Of a DNA stretch of 64,000 bases, positions 1-11,457 are shown piece after piece. Position 1 is the first letter of the stretch. The number at the start of each line of letters is the position of its first letter. Under the pieces are notes generated by a model, which was given only the letters and a program-made list of their open reading frames with translations, was not told the DNA's origin and did no database searches. The DNA comes from Macrophomina tecta. Lineage: Eukaryota; Ascomycota; Dothideomycetes; Botryosphaeriales; Botryosphaeriaceae. The position numbers were made by a program, and so were the translations under genes. Location of the stretch: the NCBI GenBank assembly GCA_024180945.1, contig JAKSGN010000006.1, positions 2,914,001 to 2,978,000 of the forward strand. Reading direction: 5' to 3'.

Positions 1-443
1 GCGTCGTCCAGGTGGTCGCCGACGGCTTCGTCCAGAGCAACGGCCTCGAGTTCTCCCCCGACCACAAGACACTCTACGTCAGCGACACCGGCTCCCAGCA
101 GTTTACCCGCAACGGCACCGGCCCTGGTACCATCTACGCCTTTGACATCATCGACGGCAAGCGCTTGGCCAACAGGCGTACTTTCGCCTTCTGCGACAAC
201 GGGCTACCCGATGGCATCCACACCGACACTGACGGCAACGTCTGGGTTGGCTGCGGTGATGGTGTGCATGTTTTCAACCCTGACGGCATCCTGCTCGGCA
301 AGATCTACGTCGGCGAGGACAGCAACAACTTTGCTTTCATCCCCGGTGGTGTGCTGGTCTTCAGCAACTACAGGCTGTGGCTTGTCGAGAACATCAAGGC
401 ACAGGGTAGAGAAGTCTGCAAGGACTTTGGCGTTGGCTGTTGA
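1..443 (+). CDS. SMP-30/gluconolactonase-type lactonase, C-terminal fragment
   Basis: Only the last ~147 codons are present; the gene enters from the left edge in frame 3 and stops at TGA 441-443. The protein reads as beta-propeller blades of the SMP-30/gluconolactonase/LRE family, with segments such as NGLEFSPDHKTLYVSDT, LPDGIHTDTDGNVWVG and GVHVFNPDG. In this family the Asn/Asp residues of such loops bind a divalent metal, and the enzymes hydrolyse sugar lactones or related esters. The N-terminal blades and any signal peptide lie outside the window, so substrate and location cannot be judged. No intron is needed in the visible part. Family is confident, exact activity is not. Confidence 0.8.
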   Translation, partial: VVQVVADGFVQSNGLEFSPDHKTLYVSDTGSQQFTRNGTGPGTIYAFDIIDGKRLANRRTFAFCDNGLPDGIHTDTDGNVWVGCGDGVHVFNPDGILLGKIYVGEDSNNFAFIPGGVLVFSNYRLWLVENIKAQGREVCKDFGVGC

Positions 444-672
444 TTGGCTATTAAAACTGACTGATGGGGTATTGGGGCAGAATAGGATCACTGTACAGAG
501 CACTGGGTAAATAATAAGCGGTGACAAAAATGTATTTGGTACAGTCGCTGATGGTTCATTGCCACGTCAGGCAAGAAACAAAGATTTGGTTCAGACCCCG
601 TGCTAGTGCAGGTGAAAACCCGGAACAATTTTTTTTTTTTCGGCATACTCGTCTAATTAGCTACGGCCCATT

Positions 673-2513
673 TCATGAGACCTCAGTCACAGCTTGTCGA
701 GCATCCGACTTTTGCTGCGCCTCTGTCCCACCCAGCGAAGGCTCCGCAGAGCCCTCCTCGACTGGTCTGGCTTGCGCCTGCTTTTTGTAATACCACCTTT
801 CGACACCACCCAGCACCACCGAGCACCAAAGTGTAAGCGCCACAACAAATACCAGAGCTGCAATGTATCCGTGGGTCTTGCGGTATGTTGGCGCGTCATT
901 GGCTGGAAACATATACTGCGAGAATGGGGTCGAGAATGCGCTGTCGAGGGTAAGTAGAATGCCCACGTACGGATGCAACCGCGACTTACCTTCCCACCGA
1001 CATCATCATGGCCATGGTGAAAGCACGTAGCTGGTTATCGCCGCCGCATAAGCTGTTCACCCACCCCGAAAGGAGCGGGGAGAAACAGCCGTAGCATCCC
1101 TGCAGGAAGAAGGCTGCCATCTTCAATCCGGTGCTTGATGGCCAGATCACGTAGATGGCGTAGCAGAACGTCATCAGGATGCCGACGAAGAGCATGACCG
1201 GTGCTCGGCTGCCGATGATGTCGGAGGCGATGCCGCTTCCAGTCATAAAGAAGAAGTTCTGAAGTCCTTCATAAGCCAGGGTATACCGCTAAGACCGAAA
1301 GGTACGAGAAGCTTACCACTGCACCAACAACTGTTGGGATATTGTTGATCTCGGGCACGCTGTACCTGTTCGTCCCGTCCGCCTTTTTCTCCGACTTCAG
1401 CCACAACGCCATCCACGTCTGGACGCTGGAGCCGCAGGTAAGAGACCACAGGCTGTCCAGCACAGTTAGCAACGCTCGCCCGCCGCTGCGGGCATAAACA
1501 CGCCCGGACGCCCAAACTCACCTCCACGCAACACAAAAGACATAGAGCTGCCAGCTACCAAAAATCCTTCTCGCAGCAGTCCAGTCCAACTTTCCTCCCT
1601 CCGCCCTCCCCTCCTCCTCCATCCTCTCCCGCGCCCTCTGCATCTCCCACTCGCTCAACCACCACGCCTTGCTCGTCCTCGGCGTATCCGGGAAGCACGT
1701 GATCCCATACACCACGACCGGCACGGCCAGCACGAAATCAAACACGAACAGCCACCGCCACGCGCTCAGCCCCGCCCGCCCGTCCATGCCCGTGTACAAG
1801 CCGGCCTGCAGGTACCCGCTGAACATCTGGCCCAGCACGCCCGAGATGACGAAGAAGGCGGAGCGCCTCCCCAGCTCGGAGCGCCGGTACCACGAGCCGA
1901 TGACGTAGTGCAGGCCCGGCAGCGCGGCGGACTCGAAGAGGCCGATGAAGAAGCGCAGCGCGTAGATCTGGGCCGCGGCTTGCGCCCGGAAGAGCGCGAG
2001 CACGAAGATGGACCAGGTGAGCAGGCAGGCGGGCAGGTGGATGCGCGGCGCGACGACGGTGAGGAGCAGGTTGGATATGGGCGCGCCGATGATGTAGCCG
2101 ATGTTGTAGTAGGTCGTCATGAGGTTGAGCTCGTTGCCGTCTGTGTGGGGTGGGCAGCGTCCCCGTCAGCTGGCATTCGTTCTCTTTGCCGCGGCGGAGA
2201 TGGAGGGGGAGGGGAGGGGAGGGGAGGACGAACAGAGGCCGAGCTCCTCTTTCATGCCGGAGACGTAGGCGTTGGAGATGTTGGTCTGGTCGAGGTACTT
2301 GATGAAGAAGCACTGCGGATCCGGACACGTGAACAAACAACAGCGTTTGAGATCATAGGCGGTTCAGAGACTCACCAAACAGCTATACGTCAGGATAAAA
2401 ATATCAAGCTTCCGAATCAGCCATTTCTCCTCCTTGCTGGTTCCGGGCTCATGCCAGTGGAGGATGGACGGCCGTTCCGCCCCGGATGCCGGCTTGAAGT
2501 TCAGGATACCCAT
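673..2513 (-). CDS. Dal5/Fen2-family (anion:cation symporter) MFS transporter
   Basis: Six exons (2513-2376, 2312-2234, 2140-1522, 1452-1317, 1258-990, 940-673) give 502 residues in frame. Start is the ATG in front of [10 protein letters not shown]; an upstream in-frame ATG at 2567 is less likely. The order fits the allantoate/pantothenate (ACS) branch: cytoplasmic N-terminus, [13 protein letters not shown] helix, [20 protein letters not shown] (typical TM1-loop signature), [10 protein letters not shown], then [19 protein letters not shown], ending in a short charged tail. It should be a plasma-membrane proton symporter for a small carboxylate, ureide or dipeptide; the substrate cannot be read from sequence. 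It is divergent from the hydrolase at 2822, with 308 bp between the starts, which suggests shared control. Intron 2 carries a (GGGGA)n tract. Confidence 0.88.
2205..2227 (+). repeat. (GGGGA)n tract, four runs of four or more G
   Basis: Five G-runs separated by single A bases lie inside intron 2 (2141-2233) of the minus-strand transporter gene. On the plus strand this meets the simple G-quadruplex pattern of four G4 runs with 1-nt loops; on the transcript it is a C-rich polypyrimidine stretch. Confidence 0.8.
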
Positions 2514-2767
2514 GTTCGAAGCAGTTCGCCAAAAGAGGATCTGTCGGGGCCCTTGCAGTGCGCGCATCAGCCTTTTCTGAGGACCGTCCGGCGCTTTTTG
2601 TAAAGCGCAGCAGATCTCCCTCCACCGCTACCGTAGCATTCCTTGGCGGTTGTATTCTGGGAAAAAGGCTGGCGATGGTGCAATCAGCGCTCGGTGCACG
2701 CCGTCCAGCGCAAGAGTGGGGAACGAGCCGCCCGACCACGGGGAGCGAGCACGCATGCCGAACCGGC

Positions 2768-2774
2768 ATATAAG
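2768..2774 (+). promoter_or_regulatory. TATA-like box of the alpha/beta hydrolase gene
   Basis: A TATAAG core lies about 50 bp upstream of the ATG at 2822 in the divergent promoter shared with the transporter gene. Assigned from position and sequence only. Confidence 0.4.
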
Positions 2775-2821
2775 ACCGCGCCGGGTATCATGGCACACAG
2801 CTCGTCACTGGAACCTGGAAA

Positions 2822-2927
2822 ATGCCGCGAATTACCCTCAACGGCGCGGACTTCAACTACACCATCGCCGGCCCGGAGCATGCGCGCCTGATCATCCTCC
2901 TTCATGGAGGCAGAGGCTTCGGTATGT

Positions 2928-2958
<31 letters not shown>

Positions 2959-3949
2959 GTAAAGCAAATAGCGGGAATAACATCCTTGCAGGTGATCACC
3001 GCTCGGACTTCAGGGCGTATCAGCCGCTGGCCGGGGAGTACCGGATTTTGGGCTTCGACTTCCGCGGGCATGGGCTTAGCTCCTGCACGCCGCCTTATAC
3101 GTTCAAGCAGTTGGTGGAGGATATTGAAGCCTTCAGACAGCATTTTGCTGGGGGCGAGAAGACCGTGATTGCAGGGGGTAGTTTTGGGGGATATCTTGCT
3201 CAGCAGGTGTGTGACCATGTTTCCTTGATGGATGCTGAACTAATCTTCTCGAATGTAGTATGCGATCACCTATCCAGAAAAGGTGTCTCACTTGATCTTG
3301 CGCGGAACAGCACCATCGCACCATCGTGAGCAACCATTGGTTACGTCGAATGCCGTGTGCATGGTCTGACAATTGCACAGATGAGGCCGAGGCATTGAGT
3401 ACCTTTGAGGCTCGGCTCCACAAAGCTCCAAATGCCTCGATAGGGATGGTCCACAAAGTCTTCTCAGCCTTCGAAGATGACGAGGAATTCAGGCTCATCA
3501 TCTTCGCCATCAACCCGCTCTACGTGGAGACATATGACGCGAACGCGGGGCTGAAGAAGGTCCGGGACACAGTGTTCCGGGCTGAGACGCACAGTGAATA
3601 TCCATCAAAGACAGCTGGAGTTGCCACATGCTGACGAGAGGCTTGCAGATGCTTTGTATTCGGAAGAAGAAAAGTACTTTGACTACCGGAACGACCTGCA
3701 TCGGGTTACCGCCAAGACGCTGATTATCGTCGGGGAGCAGGACTGGATTTGCCCGCCGAGTGAGTTTGCTCCGCCCCTGTGCAGTCAAGTATTTGTGCGC
3801 TGAGAGGCAGAAAATCAGGCCAGTCGATGATCATTGCGGAGAAGATTCCGGAGTCGCGGCTGGTGGTGGTCCCGGGGGCGAACCACTCGGTGCAGCACGA
3901 GAAGAATGCAGAATTCCTCGTGGCAGTGAAGGAGCTGTTCGATAACTAA
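2822..3949 (+). CDS. alpha/beta hydrolase, proline-iminopeptidase-like
   Basis: Six exons (2822-2921, 2992-3206, 3259-3325, 3381-3593, 3649-3759, 3819-3949) join to exactly 279 codons, 278 residues. The alpha/beta-hydrolase pattern is complete: oxyanion-hole HGG near residue 27; FDFRGHG; nucleophile elbow GGSFGG (Ser); a cap-region AETHN; acid region VGEQDW; catalytic His in GANHS near the C-terminus. The domain order resembles prolyl iminopeptidase and meta-cleavage-type hydrolases; no signal peptide, so probably cytosolic. Splicing at 3593/3649 creates AETHN across the junction, which supports that intron. The next gene downstream is a 5-oxoprolinase on the same strand, so a joint role in breaking down pyroglutamyl or other amide compounds is possible but inferred. 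Confidence 0.85.
2928..2955 (+). repeat. (AG)n microsatellite
   Basis: About 13 AG dinucleotides directly follow the 5' splice site in intron 1 (2922-2991) of the alpha/beta hydrolase gene. Length is likely to vary between isolates; no effect on the reading frame. Confidence 0.95.
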
Positions 3950-4256
3950 CCAGCACAGGGTGTCATAACAGACCCAAGGTTGGATGGAGGAATGAAGGGC
4001 GGGATGGTGGTTGGACGAGGATCAGCCAACTCCGCCGAGATCGGCTGTCACGCAAGATCCCGAGCCGATGACATGTCTGCTCCAGGCCCGCGTGCGAAGC
4101 CGATACCACCCAGGAAAAATCCTATCGACACCGTGCGCCCTCATGAAATGGAGACCCGTATATTGCTCTCGGCTGTTGCGATGACTGTGATGAGGCACTT
4201 CGCCTCCGGTGTGCGTTGCTCCTGCTTATGCTCGCGCGCCACTAGAAATTTGCAAA
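3950..4256. other. intergenic spacer
   Basis: Lies between the alpha/beta hydrolase stop and the 5-oxoprolinase start. It must contain the oxoprolinase promoter; I see no clear TATA box or other element. Confidence 0.6.
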
Positions 4257-7200
4257 ATGGTGTCTGCTCCGTCCGTCTCCATTACCATTGGTTCGTGATC
4301 CGATAATTGCCTGATACTGCCAGTATCGCTGATCATTGCTCATTCCTAGACCGCGGTGGCACTTTCTGCGATGTTTGGGCGCACACGGCGGACGGCGAGG
4401 AAATTGTGCTCAAACTGTTGTCCGTTGATCCGACATCCTATCCGGACGCGCCGACCGAAGGCATCAGACGAGTACTGGAGCATGTGATTGGACAGGCCAT
4501 CCCGAAGGGCCAGCCGATTGATGGCAGTTTGATCGATTCAGTACGCGTCGGGACGACAGTGGCAACGAAGTGAGCCTGAACCTTGCCTGTCACACCCGCC
4601 GTCTGCTAACCCGGCGATAGCGCACTACTGGAACGCAAGGGAGAGAAGTTCGCCCTGTTGACGACCGAGGGGTTTCGTGACATCTGCCGCATCGGCGACC
4701 AGACTAGACCCAAGCTGTTCGAGCTCAACATTCGCAAGCCTGGCGTTCTATACGCCAAGGCTGTCGAGCTTTCCGAGCGAGTGACGGTCGAGGACTACGT
4801 GCTGAACCCTCAGCCCCTGGAGATAGACCTGTCCGATCCGGATCTTGTAAAGACAGCGAGCGGCGAAGTCATCCGCATACTGAAGAAGCTCGATCATGAT
4901 GTGGTGCGGGAACAGCTGCAGCGGCTGTATGAGGAGGGCTTCCGCTCTCTGGCCATATCCTTCTTGCATTCATATCTCTTCCCCGGTGATGTCTGCCTGA
5001 CCGCTGCGAAGAGCACGCACTGACCATGAACAGACCATGAGCAGCAAGTGGCCGCCATAGCACGTGAAGTGGGCTTCGAGTTCATCTCGCTTTCGTCCGA
5101 GCTCAGCCCAAACATCAAGATCTTGCATCGAGCAACGTCTGCCTGCGCTGATGCCTACCTGTCCCCAACTGTCAAGAGATACGTAGATGGCTTTATATCT
5201 GGGTTTTCTGTGCTACCGAAGAGGGTTGAATTCATGCAATCCGATGGAGGGCTAAGCACCGCCTCCAAGTTCACCGGCCTGAAAGCTATCCTCAGCGGGC
5301 CCGCCGGAGGCGTTGTAGCAATCGCAAGAACATGCTACGACCCCACTGAAGGAACGCCCGTGATTGGCTTCGACATGGTAAGCTGCACATGGAGGTGTGA
5401 CTTTTGCAGCCACCGTTGACATGCGCAGGGAGGAACGAGTACGGATGTTAGCCGTTTTGATAAGATGTTCGAGCACGTTTTTGATACGACCATCAGTGGG
5501 ACAACAATCACATCTCCAATGCTGGACGTCAAAACGGTCGCAGCTGGCGGCGGCTCGATCCTGAGCTGGAGAAACGGGCTATTTGTGGTTGGTCCGGAGG
5601 TGAGCTACACAATCATACCCGTGCGATTGAAGGTCGGGCTTCACTGAGGACCATTAGAGCGCAGGAGCACATCCTGGCCCGGCGTCGTACCGAAAAGGCG
5701 GACCGCTCACTATCACAGACGCTAACCTGTTCCTTGGACGACTTGTGCCGGAAAAGTTTCCATCAATCTTTGGACCACGGGCCAACGAAGCCCTTGATGT
5801 GGGAATCGTGAGGCAGAAGTTCTATGAGCTGACAGAAGAGATCAATGCTACAATAGAAGTCAAGATGACTGCCGAGGAGGTAGCTGCCGGATTCCTTGCA
5901 ATGGCAAACGAAACAATGAGCCGGCCCATCAGGAACATTACCGAGGCGAGGGGCTTTGCCATCAGCAGGCACAACCTCGCCAGCTTTGGCGGTGCGGGTG
6001 GTCAGCATGCTTGCGCCATTGCCCGCATCCTTGGCATGCCAAGGATCATCATCCACAAATATTCCTCCATCCTCTCCGCGTACGGTATTGGCTTGGCCGA
6101 CGTTGTTGCAGAGACGGCTGTCCCCACAGCGTATGTGTACTCGGATGACGCTCTCGCTGCTGTTTTGGCGAAGTTTGGGGAGCTGAAGTCCAAGACTACC
6201 GAAGAGCTGGTATCTCAGGGCGTCCATCCTGGTCTCGTGGTGCATGAGTGCTACTTGAGCATGCGGTATGAAGGCTCAGATACAAATCTCTCCGTCATAC
6301 AGCCGCTGGGAAACGATTTTCGGACCGCATTTGTGGACGCTCACCGTCGCGAATTTGCGTTTGAGCTTGCGAACCGCCCGATCGTTGTTGATGCTGTGAG
6401 AGTACGTGGAATCGGAAAGAGCAGGGATGAAGCCGCGCCGGGAAGCTCAATATTCCGGGAGCTCTCTGCAGCTGGAGCAGGAATACTGCCCGAAGTTTCT
6501 CGTACCAAGAAGGTCTTCATAGATGGAAGTTGGCTTGATGTCCCCGTCTATGAGCTGTCCCATCTCCCGGAGAAGTCAACGTTCACTGGACCCGCACTCG
6601 TCATTGACAGCACGCAGACAATTCTGGCGGAGACCGGCTGCAAGGTCTCAGTGCTGAAGTCTCACGTGGTCATTGATATGCCCAGAAAGGAGGCGGCAGG
6701 ATCTGACGCCGACTCTGCAATCAACCCCGTGGAGCTGTCGACCTTCGCCAGCCGGTTCATGTCCATTGCCGAACAGATGGGCAATACCCTTCAGCGCACG
6801 TCCATCAGCACGTCGATCAAGGAGCGCCTAGATTTCTCATGCGCTCTGTTCACGCCTGACGGAAAGCTGGTAGCGAACGCGCCGCACATTCCCGTCCAGT
6901 AAGTTGTCAGCTTCCTCAAGACGGCCACGCTGCTGACTTCTCGTGGCAGCCTGGGGTCAATGCAGTTCGCAATCCAATACCAACACTCGCTCTGGGAAGG
7001 CAAACTCCACCCTGGAGACGTGCTTCTGACCAACCACCCGGAATGTGGCGGCACCCACCTGCCCGACCTCACCGTCGTGACGCCCGTCTTTGCCGACGGC
7101 CAGCTCGTCTTCTACGTCGCCTCCCGCGGCCACCACACAGACATCGGCGGCATCGGCATCACCAGCATGGTCCCGGACTCCAAGTTCCTCTGGCAAGAAG

Positions 7201-8467
7201 GCCTCGCCATCCGCAGCCTCAAGATCGTCTCCGGCGGCGTCTTCGACGAAGCCACGGTGCGCAAGGCCTTCGCGGACGTGGCCAACCAGCCCGGCTGCAG
7301 CGCGACCCGGCGCATCAACGACAACATCTCCGACCTGAAAGCCCAGATCGCCGCCAACCAGCGCGGCATCACCCTCCTCCAGGCCCTGTGCGCCGACGCC
7401 GGCACGCCGCGCGTCCAAAAGTACATGTACGGCATCCAGGCCACCGCCGAGCTCGCCGTCCGCAGCCTCTTCAAGCGCATCGCCTCGACGGCCACCGCGC
7501 CGCTCGCCGCCGCCGACTACTACGACGACGGCACGCCCGTCCGGCTCGCCATCACCATCGACCGCTCCACCGGCGCCGCGCGCTTCGACTTCGCCGGCAC
7601 GGGCGCGCAGACGCTCGGCAACATGAACGCGCCCATCAGCATCACGCACTCGGCCGTCATCTACGCGCTGCGCTGCCTCATCGCGCTCGACATCCCGCTC
7701 AACCAGGGCTGCCTCAACCCGTGCACCATCGCGGTCCCGCGCGGCACCATCCTCAACCCGACCGGCGCCGTCGCCGTGTGCGGCTCGACCATCGCGTCGC
7801 AGCGCGTGGCCGACGTCATCCTGCGCGCCTTCGGCGCCTGCGCCGCCAGCCAGGGCTGCGCGAACAGCTTCGGGTGGGGGCTGGGCGGCAAGGATCCGCA
7901 GACGGGCGCGGTGCGGCCGGGCTGGAACTACGGCGAGGCGCTGGGCGGCGGCAGCGGCGCGGGCCCGGGCTGGAGGGGCGCGGACGCGGTGCAGGTGCAT
8001 TCGACCAACACGAAGACCACGGATCCCGAGGTCATTGAGCGGCGCACGCCCGTCGTGGTGCGGCAGTTCCGCGTGAGGGAGGGGACGGGCGGCAGGGGCG
8101 AGTGGGACGGTGGCGACGGCGTGGTGCGCGAGGTGGAGGCGCGGGTGCCGCTGAAGTTCAGCATCCTGAGTGAGCGGAGGGTGTATAGCCCGTACGGGCT
8201 GAACGGCGGGCGGGATGGGAGTGTGGGGAAGAATTACTGGATCAGGAGGGACGCGGAGGGGCGGGACGAGTGGATTTCGGTGGGCGGAAAGGCGGTGGTG
8301 GATGTCGGACCGGGGGAGCGGATGATGATTTGCACGCCTGGTAAGTGTTGGTGTCGTGAGGATTCGGATCCCGGGCTGACTGGTGCCACACAGGCGGCGG
8401 CGGATGGGGAACGCCAGCGGCGGACACGAAGGATACCGGCGACACAAGGCCGCTACCGACGCAGTGA
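4257..8467 (+). CDS. OXP1: 5-oxoprolinase (ATP-hydrolysing), HyuA-HyuB fusion
   Basis: Eight exons (introns 4291-4349, 4570-4620, 4986-5033, 5378-5428, 5600-5657, 6899-6949, 8341-8393) give 1279 residues, the usual length of eukaryotic 5-oxoprolinase. The HyuA half opens with [14 protein letters not shown] (phosphate-binding loop), then [35 protein letters not shown] and [14 protein letters not shown]. The HyuB half carries [28 protein letters not shown] and [14 protein letters not shown], and ends with a glycine-rich GGGGWGTP tail in a short last exon. The enzyme opens 5-oxo-L-proline to glutamate at the cost of ATP in the gamma-glutamyl (glutathione) cycle and acts in the cytosol. N-methylhydantoinase is the nearest alternative, but length and fusion favour oxoprolinase. 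GC content rises sharply in the HyuB half. Confidence 0.93.
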
Positions 8468-8656
8468 TGTCGGGAAGGCCTTGTTTTCTTGGTGGAGCAG
8501 AGCGGGCTCGTTTGTTGCGACGTGGCTGCGCGTGGGGCCCAGTCATCGTTGCTGCCTTTAGGCATCCACTTCTGTTCAATACTTTCAGCGCCTCCAGCAG
8601 CGACACAACACCTTCTTCACTGCCACCCGCTCGTCCTTCCATCTTCTTGTGCTATC

Positions 8657-10479
8657 ATGAAAGTCCCATTCCATCCCGTGTTCTTCCTCCCTCTAGTCCT
8701 CCTGCTTGGCGGCTTCGTCGCGGCCTTCCGGATCATTCATGTTCCCTTACCACCCGTCTTTTCGTGGCGAAACCGGCCCACGCTCTTCACGCCTGAAACA
8801 AGCTGCAGAAGGTGGCTGCGTCAAAATGATCGAGCAATTCTCTATCCTTACGGCCGGAACATCACCGCCAACGGAGCCGAAGCCCTGGCTCAGTGTCTTG
8901 ACAGCCATGATGCAGCCGCCCATCTTCACAAATTCACCGACATATTCGTCGTCTTCCCTAGAGCTGGTCCGCCAGAAGACACCCAACCGCATCTGCAGAA
9001 GATTGTCGAATCACTTCCGGGGCCCTTGACCGTCAGGTGAGCTGAAATGAAGGACTCTTACTTGACCCAAGACGTGCCGGCTCACCCGCTCCAAGATGGA
9101 ATCATGGCTGGAAGGTTTGGCCGCACGAGGACAGCTTCGAGAAGTGGCGACTTGCCCACCAGCCTCAGAAAGTGCAGCCCTGCTCCAACTACGAGCACTG
9201 GGACATCCCGGGTTGGAAAGACGGGCGAGGACGAACGCTCCCTCCGCCCACCTTCACCGAGTGTGGAGCGGCCACGCTGGAATTATCGGTTTATTACGGC
9301 AGCGGTAGAAATAGGCCGTTGGTGGATATATATCACCATCTGAAGATTTGCAATGATGTGAAGTCGTTGTCGTTGTCCATCCAGGAGGGCGGCTGCGTTA
9401 TCGATGCGGATGCCCCCTTCTCATTCGACTTCAGCTGCCGCGATTCTTTCCCATCGTCCATTGAGAACTTGACCGTCTCCAATTACGACTGGGATGCGTC
9501 TTCCGGAGGAATAAACCACGCTCAATTGTGGTCCAAAACCATGGACTGGACTTCGCTGAAGCGATTGGACATCGACCGACCTCCGCAGTCCTTCGTGGAC
9601 GCTTTCACCGGTCGGCTCCCAAGCCTGCAGTCATTGACGATCCGTCCGAAATGGTCGAGCTGGGGCACTGAGCGGGCCTTCTGCTCGTTCGACGACAGTT
9701 CAACGTCCATGCGCCAGAACTACACCTCGTTCATCACCTCGATGCCGCCGCTGGAAGAGCTCCACATTTCCGGAATGGGTGAGCGTCTCGATCTCACCGC
9801 CATCCTTGCCACCCATGGCCACACTCTCCGCAACCTAACCATCCACGAGCTTGAAGGCGACTGCGCTTGTGCGACCGGCAATACGACTTGGATCCGTCCG
9901 TTCATGAATGCCGACCAGCTCCGGACCGTCAAGGAAATGGCACCAAACCTACGAGGCTTAGCAATCGACCTGGACCGCAACGCGACCCACCTCGCCGTCG
10001 AGGAGCTCGCCGCCCTGTCGACTTTTCCGAACCTGCGGGAGCTGACCCTGCACTTCGACCTTGAGGACACGCACCGCACGTATATCTCCCGGACATGCAC
10101 AGTCTCCAACGAGTGGGCTCGCGAGCAATACTGCAAGAAATTCCAGCTGCTGGAACCCCTCCTGGGAACGAAAGAGGCCGGCGCCATGTTGAAGGCCGTG
10201 GGCGGTCCGGCGCGCCCGGCTAGGACGCTCGATAAATTGAACGTCATAGTGGGTAACTTCAACAGGAAGGTAGGCCAAGTCGGCCTGCCCGTCGACTTCT
10301 ACCACGACCCGAACGAGCCGTACATTGTCAATTGCCAATTTCAGGACATGCGCTGTTCGAAGACTGTCTGGGACGACTGGGAGTGGCAGTACGAGAGGGT
10401 GGAAGACAATTCGCATGATTCGGAGGATTGGCCGATGTATGCGCTAGTGGAGTATGGGCCTGTGCGCGAGGAGATTTGA
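8657..10479 (+). CDS. secretory-route leucine-rich-repeat-like protein, function unknown
   Basis: Two exons (8657-9036, 9096-10479; intron 59 bp) give 587 residues. The N-terminus MKVPFHPVFFLPLVLLLGG is a signal peptide or a single membrane anchor. The rest holds loosely spaced leucine-rich units such as IENLTVSNYDW, LKRLDIDRP, LPSLQSLTIRP, LEELHISGMG, LRNLTIHELEG and LRELTLHFDL, as in the large fungal F-box/LRR-like families, but no F-box is visible and the leader sends it out of the cytosol. Many Asn-X-Ser/Thr sites agree with secretion. It starts 190 bp after the oxoprolinase stop. Function not recognised. Confidence 0.75.
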
Positions 10480-11457
10480 TCGAACTGGAGTGCGGCTGCC
10501 GAGTGATTGCTATGTTGATTTTCTTTTTAAATGCACAGTTTAGTAGCCCATGGGGGTGCTCAGCAGTGCTGTCGAAAAAGTTGATAATTTTTCCGGGTGC
10601 GGTCAGCGGAATAGCAAGTTGCGTGCCTGTCTGTTTAGCCACCATCGTTTAATCCCACGCGCTCTCAAGTTGCTTGGCTACATACTTTCCATGTAATTTT
10701 TATCTCATCCGGGTGACATCCGATACCTAGTCCCTTGTCTACCCGATTTTAGGAAGCCTTGTGGCGTGTGTGAGTTATCCCCACAAGTTAAGACTTGTGT
10801 TCCGCCGCAGTAAAACCAGAAAGAGGAGAGCATCTCCACCCGATTTCAGGAAGCTCTGTGGTATGTGTCAGTATTATCATTACTTATGGCCCGTGCTGCG
10901 CCGTAATATAACCAGAGCGGGGATAGTCTCCATGTGTATATAGAAACCGAGTCAAGCCGGAAGTGCAATGCCACTGTGGCCATACTCGAAGTAAAAGCGC
11001 CCGCTGCCGAGGTTCACAAAAAGATGTTCTTCGACGTTCTGCAGCCGCCGAGACGGGCGATGGTCTTCCGAAGTCTTGATCCATAGTGGAGTGGCGGCCC
11101 CAGAAAGCTTTCTCGCAATAGGATTCGAGATCGCCGACTCAGCATGGTGGAGCACATCCAAGATTCAAGTGCTCGGGACACAAGCGAGATCACCACCGGA
11201 TCCAGCGGAATCGAAGCACTCGAGCTGATTGGACGGAATGGACGTGCACGACAGAGGTTCCCCCGATATGAGCCTGAACGTCACGAACTCAATCGCATCG
11301 AGAAGGCGAAATAAACTCGACACTAAGCATTCAGCCAGCGCACCCAAATATAGACCACAAACCCATCGACTACAAATACCACCGGCCAGGCCAGGTCCAG
11401 AGAACGGTAGGTCCGCACCAAACCAAGAAACCGGCACTGTACCAAAGGCCCAGCACA
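10480..11457. other. intergenic region with a tandem duplication
   Basis: No open frame here looks like a gene. The main content is the two-copy repeat at 10741-10932, listed separately. The last ~200 bp should hold the promoter of the secreted-protein gene at 11458. Confidence 0.6.
10741..10932 (+). repeat. degenerate tandem duplication, two units of ~97 bp
   Basis: Unit 1 starts at 10741 and unit 2 at 10838. Both begin ACCCGATTT(T/C)AGGAAG, continue with CTGTGG or TTGTGG plus GTGTG-like bases, and end in an AACCAGA...TCTCC block after a GCCG-containing stretch. Many differences, mostly transitions, show that the duplication is old or has been mutated. Confidence 0.7.

Noticed and set aside
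3560..3614. Alternative 55-bp intron in the alpha/beta hydrolase gene
   Set aside because: It keeps frame but removes the conserved AETH segment and uses a poor donor; the intron 3594-3648 has a canonical donor, branch point and acceptor and restores AETHN.
6957..8642. 561-codon minus-strand open frame
   Set aside because: Antisense to the GC-rich HyuB half of 5-oxoprolinase; its translation is Arg/Ala/Gly-rich without any domain, a normal shadow of biased codon use.
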